A stretch of 64,000 nt of DNA, taken from positions 1 through 64,000 of the forward strand of contig NZ_CAMJFM010000005.1 in NCBI RefSeq assembly GCF_946404925.1. Reading direction: 5' to 3'. The translations under genes were made by a program, and so were the position numbers. This DNA comes from an uncultured Prevotella sp. (lineage in GTDB: Bacteria; Bacteroidota; Bacteroidia; Bacteroidales; Bacteroidaceae). This document shows, piece by piece, positions 29,583 through 37,598 of the stretch; position 1 is the first letter of the stretch; each line of letters opens with the position of its first letter. A model generated the notes under the pieces. That model saw nothing but the letters and a program-made list of their open reading frames with translations. It was not told the origin of the DNA and did not search any database.

Positions 29583-30389
29583 TTACTCCTCAACCTTGAC
29601 GTAGACCCCTTCGAAGGTGGTGAAGGCACCGAAGCAGTCGAAGGTTTTGGGATCGGTGGTGGAGGTGATGACGAGGTACTTGTCGTAGATCTGGCACTCG
29701 AAACCGTAGCCACACTCGTTTACGTTATTGTACTTGAAGTATCCTTCTTCAAGCACTGCAGGACGGCCGGGCGCACTTTTGCCCTCGGCTATATTGTTGG
29801 GGGCATTGCAGATATCGAAAGCTACCTTGTTCTTGCCAGCGGCGCGGAAGGCTACGTGGCCGCCCATATAGTCATTATAGCCTGCATGCCACTGCTTATA
29901 GCTGTAGCGCTTGCCAATCTTGGCTGGGTCGGCACGCTGATACACGGGGTGGTCGAACCAATCGGGAGTGTAGCTCTCGCCATGATAATAATTGTATGAC
30001 TGCATATCCTTGAGCGCGAACGACTTCTGTGTCTTAGGGTTGGTCCACTCGCCCTCTACGATGTATGGACCTGTGGCCTCGTCGAAACCATCTACCTTGA
30101 AGTGCATAGTGCCCGAGATGGTGCCATCGGGCTGATACTCGTTGAACACAAAGACGTTGTCCTCGTCAAAATGACTGCCCACAATGAGTATGGGTGCGGG
30201 GTTCTTGGCATTAGGGTAATAGATATAGCCTGAGGGACGGGCCTCGTTGAAATCGTGATAATCGAAGGCGATGATAACGCTGATCTTGCCACCCATCTTA
30301 CCGCTGAAACACAGAGTATTAAAACCATCGGCCAGGGCGCCGAGTGCCGAAAACAACAGGGCACACAAAAGGATAGAAAACTTTTTCAT
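29583..30389 (-). CDS. Secreted protein of unknown function
   Basis: This 268-residue protein has a cleavable signal peptide (KKFSILLCALLFSALGALA, cleavage near residue 20-21) and no lipobox. The mature part is beta-rich and aromatic, with SGYIYYPNAKNPAPI, a GTMHFKVDGFD strand and a C-terminal half (YFKYNNVNECGYGFECQIYDKYLVITSTT) resembling a lipocalin-like or META-type barrel. I do not recognise the family. Its start overlaps the upstream ion-channel gene by 4 bp (ATGA), so both are produced from one mRNA. Periplasmic or surface location is predicted; no catalytic motif is evident. Confidence 0.7.
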   Translation of the reverse strand: MKKFSILLCALLFSALGALADGFNTLCFSGKMGGKISVIIAFDYHDFNEARPSGYIYYPNAKNPAPILIVGSHFDEDNVFVFNEYQPDGTISGTMHFKVDGFDEATGPYIVEGEWTNPKTQKSFALKDMQSYNYYHGESYTPDWFDHPVYQRADPAKIGKRYSYKQWHAGYNDYMGGHVAFRAAGKNKVAFDICNAPNNIAEGKSAPGRPAVLEEGYFKYNNVNECGYGFECQIYDKYLVITSTTDPKTFDCFGAFTTFEGVYVKVEE

Positions 30390-31171
30390 TTTTCGGATTG
30401 ATTATTGTTTTTAGATTCTTGTAATTCTTTAAGTTGCTGCTCTATCTGCTCGAGCTTCTGTAGCACTTCGTCGTTGTTGTCCTCGGCCATGGCATCGACA
30501 AAGATGGAGTTGATGAGCGAGAGGCCGATGACACCACCCAGAAACATGAGCACCGAGAAGTAGACGCGGGCGAAGAAACCCCATCCGGCGGTGGAGTTGC
30601 TGGCAATGGTGTCGGCAAACTCGTACCAGCCCTCGACGGTGAACAGACGGAAGATGCTGTAGACGCTGATGGCTGGATTGCCAAAGAACTCGGGGGCTAT
30701 GGTGCCAAAGATGGTAGACGAGAGGATGGAGAAGATGATGAGGAACACGATGAAGGCGATGAACACCAGCAGCGATGCGTGAGTGGCCAATCGGAGACCG
30801 GCCAGCAGCTTGTGGATGTTGGGGATGAATCGCAACATCTTGAGGCTCTTAAAGAGTCGCATAGAGCGGAGCGCCAGGATGGCATTGGTGGCCATAGTCT
30901 GCTGCAGGATGGGTGATGCCAGCGACGGGAGGGCGATGATGAGCACAATGAAATCGAACTTGTTCCACCCCTCGCGCCAATAGCCCTGCCAACCCATGCG
31001 CGATATCTTGGCCCATGCCTCGAAGAGAAACAGGAGCGTAAAGAAGGCATCGGTCCACTCGAACCAAGGCGAAGTGGGCCAGAATCCACCAACAAACATC
31101 AGGGCTGTGTTTACCATGATGGCATAAAGCATAACGCGCTCGTTGCAAAGCAGGTCTTTGATTTGTTCCAT
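30386..31171 (-). CDS. Voltage-gated ion channel, bacterial Nav/Cav type
   Basis: This protein of about 261 residues has a six-segment channel subunit. S4 carries spaced positive residues Arg102, Arg105, Lys108, Lys111 and Arg114 (LRSMRLFKSLKMLRFIP). The pore loop FTVEGWYEF aligns with the TLESW filter of NaChBac/NavAb, with Glu180 and Trp182 conserved and Leu-Glu-Ser replaced by Val-Glu-Gly. S6 ends in NSIFVDAMAEDN and a C-terminal coiled coil (about 234-253, LQKLEQIEQQLKEL) that likely tetramerises. The start at 31171 is chosen because the -7 box at 31189-31196 excludes the longer frame. It is co-transcribed with a secreted protein of unknown role. Sodium or calcium selectivity cannot be decided from sequence. 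Confidence 0.88.
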   Translation of the reverse strand: MEQIKDLLCNERVMLYAIMVNTALMFVGGFWPTSPWFEWTDAFFTLLFLFEAWAKISRMGWQGYWREGWNKFDFIVLIIALPSLASPILQQTMATNAILALRSMRLFKSLKMLRFIPNIHKLLAGLRLATHASLLVFIAFIVFLIIFSILSSTIFGTIAPEFFGNPAISVYSIFRLFTVEGWYEFADTIASNSTAGWGFFARVYFSVLMFLGGVIGLSLINSIFVDAMAEDNNDEVLQKLEQIEQQLKELQESKNNNQSEK

Positions 31172-31188
31172 ACAGTTGATTTTTCCGG

Positions 31189-31196
31189 CAAAGATA
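31189..31196 (-). promoter_or_regulatory. -7 box of the channel operon
   Basis: Minus-strand TATCTTTG 18 bp upstream of the ATG at 31171; no clear -33 box. Confidence 0.5.
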
Positions 31197-31292
31197 AGCA
31201 TTTTTCTTTTTCGGCGGCACATATTATACCTAAAAGTGAGTATTTTGATGAAAAAAACTACGTGATGAGCGCAATACGTAGGCTTTTTTTAC

Positions 31293-31300
31293 TAACTTTG
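31293..31300 (+). promoter_or_regulatory. -7 box of the resB-ccsA operon
   Basis: TAACTTTG 23 bp upstream of the ATG at 31323; no clear -33 box. Confidence 0.5.
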
Positions 31301-31322
31301 CGGCCAAATTAAACAAATACGT

Positions 31323-32213
31323 ATGTGGAATAGACCTTGGAAGATAAAAGAGGGCTTTGCCATCGGCATAGGCCTGATGCTGGTGGGCATGGTGCTGCAG
31401 CTGACTGTGGGCCCCGTGGCGTGGAGCGCCTTTGCCTGGCCCACAAACGGCATCGTGATGGCGGCTTTCCTGGCAGTCATCGCCCTGATATATGCGTTGC
31501 GCAAGCGCGTTTACGCCATGCAGTTCTTAGGCACCAACCATGCCGCCATACCTGCTATGGCGCTGGCTGTGGTGCTGACCATCGTGATGGGACTAACGAT
31601 ACAGAGCCCTGAAGGCACGTGGTTCGGCAATATGCTGAGCTTCTGGCCGTTTGTGCTGGTTTATATGCTGATAGCGCTGGTGTTGGGGCAGGTGATTATA
31701 GCTCGCGCGATGCACTTTAAGTGGAAGCGCGACATACCCTTTATGCTGAACCACCTGGGCCTGTTCTTAGCCATGACTACCGCCACACTGGGTAATGCCG
31801 ATGTGCAGCGACTGAGGATGATAACCACTGAGGGACAAGCGGAATGGCGAGCTGTGGCCGACAACGGGATGGTGAAGACCATGCCTATGAGCATAGAACT
31901 GAAGAAGTTCGTGATGGAGACCTACGACGACGGAAGCCCCAAGCGATTTGCATCGGTCATCAAGGTCGTAGAGAAATCGGGTCAGGAGATGGAGGCTACC
32001 ATCGATGTGAATAAACCCATCGTGGTTGATGGCTGGAAAATATATCAGTATGGCTACGACACCAGTATGGGTGCCGAGAGCAAGATATCGATACTGGAAC
32101 TGGTGAGCGACCCATGGTTGCCACTAGTGTATGCAGGCATATTTATGATGCTGGGTGGTGCGGTGTGCATGTTTATCTTTGGTAAAAGAGAAAGTGAGAA
32201 AGTGAGAAGGTGA
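31323..32213 (+). CDS. ResB/CcsB-family cytochrome c biogenesis protein
   Basis: This 296-residue membrane protein has about four N-terminal transmembrane helices, a periplasmic domain (about 155-255; RLRMITTEGQ, PIVVDGWKIYQYGYD) and a final helix. This is the layout of a short ResB/CcsB of the system II heme-attachment machinery. It is followed by ccsA 4 bp downstream, its usual partner. The last residues (KRESEKVRR) and the TGA stop are encoded by an AGTGAGAA octamer repeat that also forms the spacer. In related genomes this pair serves cytochrome c nitrite reductase, but no nrfAH is in the window. Confidence 0.85.
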   Translation: MWNRPWKIKEGFAIGIGLMLVGMVLQLTVGPVAWSAFAWPTNGIVMAAFLAVIALIYALRKRVYAMQFLGTNHAAIPAMALAVVLTIVMGLTIQSPEGTWFGNMLSFWPFVLVYMLIALVLGQVIIARAMHFKWKRDIPFMLNHLGLFLAMTTATLGNADVQRLRMITTEGQAEWRAVADNGMVKTMPMSIELKKFVMETYDDGSPKRFASVIKVVEKSGQEMEATIDVNKPIVVDGWKIYQYGYDTSMGAESKISILELVSDPWLPLVYAGIFMMLGGAVCMFIFGKRESEKVRR

Positions 32214-32216
32214 GAA
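32193..32216. repeat. AGTGAGAA octamers at the resB-ccsA junction
   Basis: AGTGAGAA, AGTGAGAA, GGTGAGAA occupy the last codons, the stop codon (32211-32213) and the spacer right up to TATG of the next gene. Confidence 0.8.
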
Positions 32217-32217
32217 T

Positions 32218-33006
32218 ATGATTACTTGGGAACAATTTATATATTTTGCGGTGGCAGCGGTGATGCTCTGGGCTGTAGGTGCCTGGGGCGCCTGGAAGGG
32301 TAGGGCTAAGGTGGCCTACGCTACTACCGGTGCAGGACTGGTGGTGTTTTTCAGTTTCATAGTGCTGATGTGGATATCGCTTGAGCGCCCACCTCTGCGC
32401 ACCATGGGCGAGACGCGATTGTGGTACTCGTTCTTCTTGCCGTTGGCTGGTATCATTGTTTACACTCGTTGGAAATACAAGTGGATACTGACGTTCTCGA
32501 CCATTCTGGCGCTGGTGTTTATCTGTGTGAATCTGCTGAAACCCGAGATACACTCTAAGACGCTGATGCCGGCTCTGCAGAGTCCGTGGTTTGCGCCACA
32601 TGTCATCGTATATATGTTCTGCTATGCCGTGCTGGGAGCAGCAACGGTGATGGCGATATATCTGCTGCTATTCAAGAAAAAGCCGATAAGCGATGAGGAA
32701 ATGGAGATTACCGACAATCTGGTATATGTGGGTCTGGCATTTATGACCTTTGGCATGCTGTTTGGCGCGCTATGGGCCAAGGAGGCTTGGGGCCACTACT
32801 GGAGTTGGGACCCCAAAGAGACGTGGGCGGCCATCACGTGGTTCGCGTACCTTATATATATACACTACCGCCGACTGCCAAATAGCAATCAGCGGTTAGC
32901 GTTATGGTGCCTGGTGGTGGCGTTTGTGTTGCTGCAAATGTGCTGGTGGGGTATAAATTATCTGCCCTCAGCCCAAGCTACATCAGTACACACCTATAAT
33001 TCATGA
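32218..33006 (+). CDS. CcsA-type cytochrome c assembly protein
   Basis: This 262-residue polytopic heme-handling protein has the tryptophan-rich signature WGHYWSWDPKETWAAITWFAYLIYIH near residues 192-217, diagnostic of the CcmC/CcmF/CcsA family. Further helices include a conserved His (FAPHVIVYMFCYAVLGA). It partners with the preceding ResB-like protein to deliver heme to apocytochromes c outside the cytoplasmic membrane. The stop at 33006 converges on folA. Confidence 0.92.
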   Translation: MITWEQFIYFAVAAVMLWAVGAWGAWKGRAKVAYATTGAGLVVFFSFIVLMWISLERPPLRTMGETRLWYSFFLPLAGIIVYTRWKYKWILTFSTILALVFICVNLLKPEIHSKTLMPALQSPWFAPHVIVYMFCYAVLGAATVMAIYLLLFKKKPISDEEMEITDNLVYVGLAFMTFGMLFGALWAKEAWGHYWSWDPKETWAAITWFAYLIYIHYRRLPNSNQRLALWCLVVAFVLLQMCWWGINYLPSAQATSVHTYNS

Positions 33007-33026
33007 TAGGGCCGTAGGTTAAATAA

Positions 33027-33506
33027 TTATTTACGAATGAAATCTACGAAGGAATAACGGAAAGAATGCTTCTCGTCGACGTCGTGATCCTCGCGGGCTG
33101 ATTCTTTCCAATCGTCGTAGGGTGGGAAGAAGGTGTCGGCATCCTTTGGCGTGTCGTCAATCTCTGTGAGACACAGACGATCGGCTATCTTCAGGGCTTG
33201 TTGATAGACGCTGGCGCCACCTATGATGTAGATATCCTCATCCTTGTCGCAATGCAGGAGGGCTTCTTCGAGAGAAGGGTAGACATCGCAACCCTCAAAT
33301 GCCTTGGTACTACGACTCAATACAATGTTACGGCGATTGGGTAGAGCCCCCTTAGGGAGCGACAGAAACGTGTTGCGCCCCATAATGATGGTATGGCCCG
33401 TGGTGAGCGCCTTGAATCGCTTTAAATCATTGGGCAACCAATAAATCAATTTATTCTGGTAGCCTATAGCTCTGTTTTTGGCTACTGCTGCAATGATGCT
33501 AATCAT
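33027..33506 (-). CDS. folA: Dihydrofolate reductase
   Basis: This 159-residue DHFR reduces dihydrofolate with NADPH. Conserved features: ISIIAAVAKNRAIGYQNKLIYWLPNDLKRFK (Asp at position 27-like site), GHTIIMGRNTFLSLP, and DIYIIGGASVYQQAL. It is downstream of thyA, which makes its substrate. The spacer between the two consists entirely of CATTAAA heptamers and includes the folA start codon. Confidence 0.96.
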   Translation of the reverse strand: MISIIAAVAKNRAIGYQNKLIYWLPNDLKRFKALTTGHTIIMGRNTFLSLPKGALPNRRNIVLSRSTKAFEGCDVYPSLEEALLHCDKDEDIYIIGGASVYQQALKIADRLCLTEIDDTPKDADTFFPPYDDWKESAREDHDVDEKHSFRYSFVDFIRK

Positions 33507-33538
33507 TAAACGTTAAACATTAAACATTAAACATTAAA
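33504..33538. repeat. CATTAAA heptamers filling the thyA-folA spacer
   Basis: Five consecutive 7-bp units (one CGTTAAA) run from inside the thyA stop codon (33534-33536) to the folA start codon (33504-33506). On the coding strand the unit is TTTAATG, so each copy carries an ATG. Confidence 0.9.
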
Positions 33539-34328
33539 CCGATACTTCGGCTTTGATGTGTGGGTGGGGATCGTAACCTACCAACTCGAAATCTTCGAAC
33601 TTGAAGTCGAAGAGGTTCTTCACATCGGGGTTAATAATCATCTTGGGTAGCTGACGAGGCTCACGAGTTAGCTGGAGCTTGGCCTGCTCAATGTGGTTGA
33701 GATACAGGTGGGTATCGCCCGTGGTGTGGATAAAGTCGCCAGCTTTAAAGCCCGTTACTTGAGCCATCATCTGCAGCAACAGGGCATACGAAGCGATGTT
33801 GAATGGCACGCCCAGGAATGTGTCGGCCGAGCGCTGGTAGAGCTGCAGCGAGAGTCGACCATCGGCCACATAGAACTGGAAAATGGTGTGACAAGGTGGG
33901 AGCGCCATCTTGTTGACCTCGGCCACATTCCACGCCGAAACAATCATGCGGCGCGAGTTGGGGTTATTCTTCAGCTGGTCGAGCACGTACTGAATCTGGT
34001 CGATGGTGCCGCCATTATAATCGGGCCACGAGCGCCACTGGTGTCCGTAAACAGGACCAAGTTCGCCGTTTTCATCGGCCCACTCGTTCCAGATGCGTAC
34101 GCCGTGCTCCTGCAGGTATTTCACATTGGTGTCGCCCTTGAGGAACCACAACAGCTCGTAAATAATCGATTTGAGGTGCAGCTTCTTGGTGGTAAGCAGG
34201 GGGAATCCATCGTCGAGGTTATAACGACTCTGGGTACCAAAGATGCTGATGGTGCCTGTACCGGTACGGTCGCCTTTTTCGGTGCCCTCGGTCAGGATTC
34301 GGTTCAGGATGTCTAAATACTGTTTCAT
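33534..34328 (-). CDS. thyA: Thymidylate synthase
   Basis: This 264-residue enzyme methylates dUMP to dTMP using methylene-tetrahydrofolate. The catalytic Cys lies in [30 protein letters not shown], the [20 protein letters not shown] segment and the C-terminal HIKAEVSV end are intact. The length equals that of Escherichia coli ThyA. It forms an operon with folA. Confidence 0.97.
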   Translation of the reverse strand: MKQYLDILNRILTEGTEKGDRTGTGTISIFGTQSRYNLDDGFPLLTTKKLHLKSIIYELLWFLKGDTNVKYLQEHGVRIWNEWADENGELGPVYGHQWRSWPDYNGGTIDQIQYVLDQLKNNPNSRRMIVSAWNVAEVNKMALPPCHTIFQFYVADGRLSLQLYQRSADTFLGVPFNIASYALLLQMMAQVTGFKAGDFIHTTGDTHLYLNHIEQAKLQLTREPRQLPKMIINPDVKNLFDFKFEDFELVGYDPHPHIKAEVSV

Positions 34329-34360
34329 GTCTTTATTTGACTATTTGACGATTTTACAAT

Positions 34361-34381
34361 TATCATTTATCATTCATCATT
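34361..34381. repeat. YATCATT heptamers at the 3' end of the RsmF-type gene
   Basis: TATCATT, TATCATT, CATCATT overlap the last codons and stop codon of the minus-strand gene. Confidence 0.6.
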
Positions 34382-35644
34382 TAGAAGCACCTTTGGTGCT
34401 TCGTTTGGCAGGTGAGTGCTCTTGATGCGCCAGGGTTTGGGGTATAGATTGTTGGCGCGATTGCCGATGTTTTTTACTGGTCCAAGGGGCTGACCCTTGT
34501 ACGTGATGGTGACAATGCCCTTCGGGGTGTCGGGGGGCAGCACCAATGCTTCGCCTCGGAGGTATTTGATGGCCTCGGGATAATCGACCTCTATTTTCAG
34601 AGGTGAGAGGTCTTGCGTCCCGTTGGTAGCAAGCGAGCGGAGCTCGAGCGGAGAGGTGAGAGGTGAGAGAATACTCAGCCCCTTGAATCGTTGCTTATCA
34701 TATCTCTCACTTCTAGCTTCTCCTCTCTCACCTCTTTGCTTGCGCAACGCGCAAGCAAATAATCCTTCGCCGCGGGTGATGCCGGGGATGAAGCGATAGA
34801 CGGGGGCATCGAAGCCTTCGAGGAGCGAACCTGTGATATTCCACGAAGGGTCTACGGGGATATCGAGTACCTCGGCATCGAAATTCTCGAGAATCCAACG
34901 GATGTTCTCTTCGTTCTCCTTTGTATTATATGTACACGTACTATATATAAATAGTCCGCCTGGGTTGAGACACTCCCACGCATCGGCCACAATCTCACGT
35001 TGCAGTTGCCAACACTTCTCCACATTCTGCATACTCCACTCGTTGATGGCGTTAGGATCCTTACGAAACATGCCCTCGCCCGAGCAAGGTACATCGCACA
35101 GAATGATGTCGAACTTCAGCTTGGCTTTCTTGAAATCGCGCGGATAATTATTGGTGACGATGCAGTTAAGTGCTCCCCACTTGGTGATGTTCTCCAACAG
35201 AATCTGAGCGCGATTACCCATCGGCTCATTACTTACCAACACACAATCCTCAGGCAGCACACTCCGCATAGCAGTGGATTTTCCGCCAGGAGCGGCGCAC
35301 ATATCGAGGGCGACATGAGGTGAGAAGGTGAGAAGGTGAGAAAGTGAGCGGAGGATGTGGGTGACGAACATGGAGGAGGCCTCCTGTACGTAGTAGCATC
35401 CGGCGTGTAGTAATGGATCGAAAGTGAATTGAGGTCTTTCTGCGAGATAAAAGCCTTCCTCGCACCAAGGGACCTGTTGAAGGTGAGTGGGTGAGGAAGT
35501 GAGAAGGTGAGATAATTCTCTCTTCACATTCACACGCACGCTTACGGGGGCTTCCTCTTCGAAAGCTCCTAAGAAGCGATTAAACCTCTCATCGCCCATT
35601 ATTCTACGTGTTTCGGCCACGAAATCGGCGGGTAAATTCACCAT
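34370..35644 (-). CDS. rRNA cytosine-C5 methyltransferase (RsmF/NOL1-NOP2-sun type) with three repeat-derived insertions
   Basis: This protein of about 424 residues uses S-adenosylmethionine (DMCAAPGGKS, 114-123) and two catalytic cysteines, in PCSGEGMF (about 187) and STCTY (about 237). A C-terminal PUA-like RNA-binding domain follows, typical of RsmF. The start at 35644 (MVNLPADFV) fits the family and avoids the -7 box at 35663. Three stretches are repeat-encoded: residues about 43-56 (LSHLLTSSP) and 99-110 (LSHLLTFSP) from octamers at 35481-35512 and 35318-35349, and about 303-348 from a composite element (34600-34759). The last precedes the PUA-like region. The enzyme core is intact; whether the insertions are tolerated loops is inferred. 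Confidence 0.9.
   Translation of the reverse strand: MVNLPADFVAETRRIMGDERFNRFLGAFEEEAPVSVRVNVKRELSHLLTSSPTHLQQVPWCEEGFYLAERPQFTFDPLLHAGCYYVQEASSMFVTHILRSLSHLLTFSPHVALDMCAAPGGKSTAMRSVLPEDCVLVSNEPMGNRAQILLENITKWGALNCIVTNNYPRDFKKAKLKFDIILCDVPCSGEGMFRKDPNAINEWSMQNVEKCWQLQREIVADAWECLNPGGLFIYSTCTYNTKENEENIRWILENFDAEVLDIPVDPSWNITGSLLEGFDAPVYRFIPGITRGEGLFACALRKQRGERGEARSERYDKQRFKGLSILSPLTSPLELRSLATNGTQDLSPLKIEVDYPEAIKYLRGEALVLPPDTPKGIVTITYKGQPLGPVKNIGNRANNLYPKPWRIKSTHLPNEAPKVLLNDE
34600..34759. repeat. Composite repeat element in the RsmF-type gene
   Basis: GAGGTGA at 34600, hairpin CGAGC-GGA-GCTCG (34634-34646), two GAGGTGA copies (34653-34666), a TCTCACCTCT-type inverse end (about 34711-34735), then hairpin TTTGCTTGCG (34735-34744) with CGCAAGCAAA (34750-34759). 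The encoded RGERGEARSERYD and LSILSPLTSP resemble the insertions in ClpB and TopB. Confidence 0.8.
35318..35349. repeat. AGGTGAGA octamers in the RsmF-type gene
   Basis: Three AGGTGAGA copies and AAGTGAGC, encoding SLSHLLTFSP in frame. Confidence 0.85.
35481..35512. repeat. Second octamer block in the RsmF-type gene
   Basis: AGGTGAGT, GGGTGAGG, AAGTGAGA, AGGTGAGA, encoding ELSHLLTSSPT in frame. Confidence 0.85.
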
Positions 35645-35662
35645 TGTCACAGAAATTTTTGG

Positions 35663-35700
35663 CAAAATTAAAAAAAATCTGAGAAAAAACACTATCTTTG
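35663..35700. promoter_or_regulatory. Divergent -7 boxes
   Basis: Minus-strand TAATTTTG (35670-35663) for the methyltransferase and plus-strand TATCTTTG (35693-35700) for the DUF6249 operon. -33 boxes are weak. Confidence 0.45.
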
Positions 35701-35757
35701 CAACTAATTTATGATTTCTTACGTCAAACAGGTGTAGAATTTAAAAACAAAGAAGAT

Positions 35758-36456
35758 ATGAAACAGTATTTAATCGCAATCGCCATGGTGCTCGCACTTA
35801 GCTCAAACGCTAATGCCACAGCACAGAAGCATCGCCACACCCCTCGCACCGAGCAGGTTAGCGATACAGTGAAACACGATCAGGGCTCAATCGAAGCCTT
35901 CTCTGACACTACTGCTGCTAAAACAACAAATTCTAACGCTGATGTTGATGACGACTACAAGTACGACCATCATGTAACGGTAGAAGGTGAGGATGCAGCA
36001 CCATTTATTAAAGACATGTTTGAAAGCATGGGTGGAGCATTCGTTCTGATTCCAATCCTCGGCATTCTCTGCTTTGGATTCTTCCTGCCCATCATCATTC
36101 TGATTCTGGTGTTCTACTTCATCAATCGCAATCGCAAAGAGAAGTATCGCCTGGCCCAGATGGCCATTCAGAACGGACAGCAAATACCCGAGGAACTGCT
36201 GAAGGAGACCTATACAACTAATAACAGCAAGGAGTATACCGAAGGCATCCGCCAGATGTTTACAGGTATCGGACTCGCCATCTTCCTGGGTATCATACTC
36301 GATGAACTTGGAATAGGTATAGGTGCGCTGGTATTCTTCATCGGACTGGGCAAGTACATTATAGCACGCCAAGCCAAGAAGAACGATAATCTGAACGACA
36401 ACCTGAACGCAAACCGTCAGGAATTTAATAACAACCCTAAACACGACGAATTATGA
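35758..36456 (+). CDS. DUF6249-type membrane protein
   Basis: This 232-residue protein has a signal peptide (MKQYLIAIAMVLALSSNANA), a polar His/Asp-rich segment, then two or three membrane segments (about 105-130 and 175-205) separated by RKEKYRLAQMAIQNGQQIPEELL. This pattern is typical of DUF6249 proteins. Function unknown. The start at 35758 is chosen because the upstream frame overlaps the -7 box. Its stop overlaps the start of the PspC gene by 4 bp, so it belongs to an envelope-stress-like regulatory operon with PspC, an ECF sigma factor and a DUF5056 protein. Confidence 0.75.
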   Translation: MKQYLIAIAMVLALSSNANATAQKHRHTPRTEQVSDTVKHDQGSIEAFSDTTAAKTTNSNADVDDDYKYDHHVTVEGEDAAPFIKDMFESMGGAFVLIPILGILCFGFFLPIIILILVFYFINRNRKEKYRLAQMAIQNGQQIPEELLKETYTTNNSKEYTEGIRQMFTGIGLAIFLGIILDELGIGIGALVFFIGLGKYIIARQAKKNDNLNDNLNANRQEFNNNPKHDEL

Positions 36457-36653
36457 ACAAGAGACTGATGAGATCAAACGACAGAGTAATAGCTGGAGTT
36501 TGCGCCGGAATAGCTGAGTACCTGGATTTCGACCCCGTAATGGTACGCTTGGCATACGCATTCCTTACCATTTGCACATGCTTTAGTGGAGTGATCTTTT
36601 ACATCGTATGTTGGATTGTAATGCCAGAACGCAACTGGATAGAACAGAAGTGA
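36453..36653 (+). CDS. PspC-domain small membrane protein
   Basis: This 66-residue protein is a single PspC domain: NDRVIAGVCAGIAEYLDFDPVMVRLAYAFLTI and a hydrophobic VIFYIVCWIVMPE helix. PspC proteins act in envelope or membrane stress signalling. The ATGA overlap with the preceding gene indicates coupling. The stop codon TGA (36651-36653) lies in an octamer repeat that runs into the next start. Confidence 0.9.
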   Translation: MNKRLMRSNDRVIAGVCAGIAEYLDFDPVMVRLAYAFLTICTCFSGVIFYIVCWIVMPERNWIEQK

Positions 36654-36680
36654 GAGGGTGAGAAAGTGAGAATGTGAGTA
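36649..36680. repeat. AGTGAGAA-type octamers at the PspC-sigma junction
   Basis: AGTGAGAG, GGTGAGAA, AGTGAGAA, TGTGAGTA: four 8-bp units containing the stop of the PspC gene and ending at the start codon of the sigma gene. Confidence 0.85.
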
Positions 36681-37219
36681 TGGCTAGCATCAGCGACATA
36701 GCACTAGTGACACAGGTGGCGGTGTTCCACAACAAGCAGGCGTTCGACCAGCTTGTTAGGAAGTACCAGTCGCCTGTGCGCAGGTTTTTCCTGAACCAGA
36801 CACTGGGCGATGAGCAGCTTAGCGACGACTTGGCACAAGAGACCTTTATCAAGGCCTATGTGAATATCAGCAAGTTCCGTGGCATGAGCAGCTTTTCAAC
36901 GTGGCTGATGCGTATTGCCTACAATGTATACTACGACGACCTGCGCGCTCGCAAGCAGACTTACGATATCGAAGATTCGAGCGCCCTGCGTCAATCAGCC
37001 AATACTGGCGATTCTAATATCAAGATGGACATACATGCTGCCATGGCGCTGCTAAAGCCCGACGAACGCACTTGCATCACATTGCAGCTGATAGACGGAT
37101 ACCCGATAGACCAGATAAGCAAGATTACTGGCATTGCTGAAAATACTGTTAAATCGCACTTGAAGCGAGGGAAAGATAAAATGGCTAACTATTTAAAAGA
37201 TAACGGATATGGAGGATAA
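36680..37219 (+). CDS. ECF-type RNA polymerase sigma factor
   Basis: This protein of about 179 residues has sigma region 2 (HNKQAFDQLVRKYQSPVRRFFL, DDLAQETFIKAYVNISKFRGMSSFSTWLMRIAYNVYYDDLR) and region 4 (MALLKPDERTCITLQLIDGYPIDQISKITGIAENTVKSHLKRGKDKM). It lacks region 3, as in ECF sigma factors. ATG at 36680 is preferred; a GTG two codons upstream is possible. It overlaps the following DUF5056 gene by 11 bp, the usual arrangement for a sigma factor and its membrane regulator. Target promoters are unknown. Confidence 0.93.
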   Translation: MASISDIALVTQVAVFHNKQAFDQLVRKYQSPVRRFFLNQTLGDEQLSDDLAQETFIKAYVNISKFRGMSSFSTWLMRIAYNVYYDDLRARKQTYDIEDSSALRQSANTGDSNIKMDIHAAMALLKPDERTCITLQLIDGYPIDQISKITGIAENTVKSHLKRGKDKMANYLKDNGYGG

Positions 37220-37598
37220 AAATGACATTTTGCTGAAGCAGTTTTTTGCAGATGCTGCCAAGCAGACAATAGAAGACAATGGTTTTACCGAGCGGGTGAT
37301 GATGAACCTGCCAGAGACCGATATGGCTGAATCGAGAGTGCGCCGATTGTCGCACTTGTGGACGCTATTCTGTGTAGTTGTGGCGCTCATAGCATTCTGG
37401 TTGGCTAAGGGCTGGCCGATTGTCGAGAACGTCATCGCTGGCGGAAAGCACATGCTGATAAACGCTATCGAGGTGTTCCTGATTACGGCTCCAACTACCG
37501 AGATCAGTATCAATCCTTGGGTAGTTGTGCTGCTGCTGGCTTTTGTATTAATTTTCCTGCCTTATCAAACATACCGTAAGTTGTCCGCAACACTTTAA
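37209..37598 (+). CDS. DUF5056-like membrane protein, putative anti-sigma factor
   Basis: This 129-residue protein has an N-terminal cytoplasmic helix-rich part (DILLKQFFADAAKQTIEDNGFTERVMMNLP) resembling short anti-sigma domains, followed by two transmembrane helices (about 47-67 and 101-120). It overlaps the sigma gene by 11 bp. Its 3' end overlaps the converging PorE-like gene by 89 bp. The anti-sigma role is inferred from position and topology. Confidence 0.7.
   Translation: MEDKNDILLKQFFADAAKQTIEDNGFTERVMMNLPETDMAESRVRRLSHLWTLFCVVVALIAFWLAKGWPIVENVIAGGKHMLINAIEVFLITAPTTEISINPWVVVLLLAFVLIFLPYQTYRKLSATL

Noticed and set aside
29492..29713. Short minus-strand frame rich in Ser/Thr
   Set aside because: It overlaps the real secreted-protein gene in another frame and has no start context.
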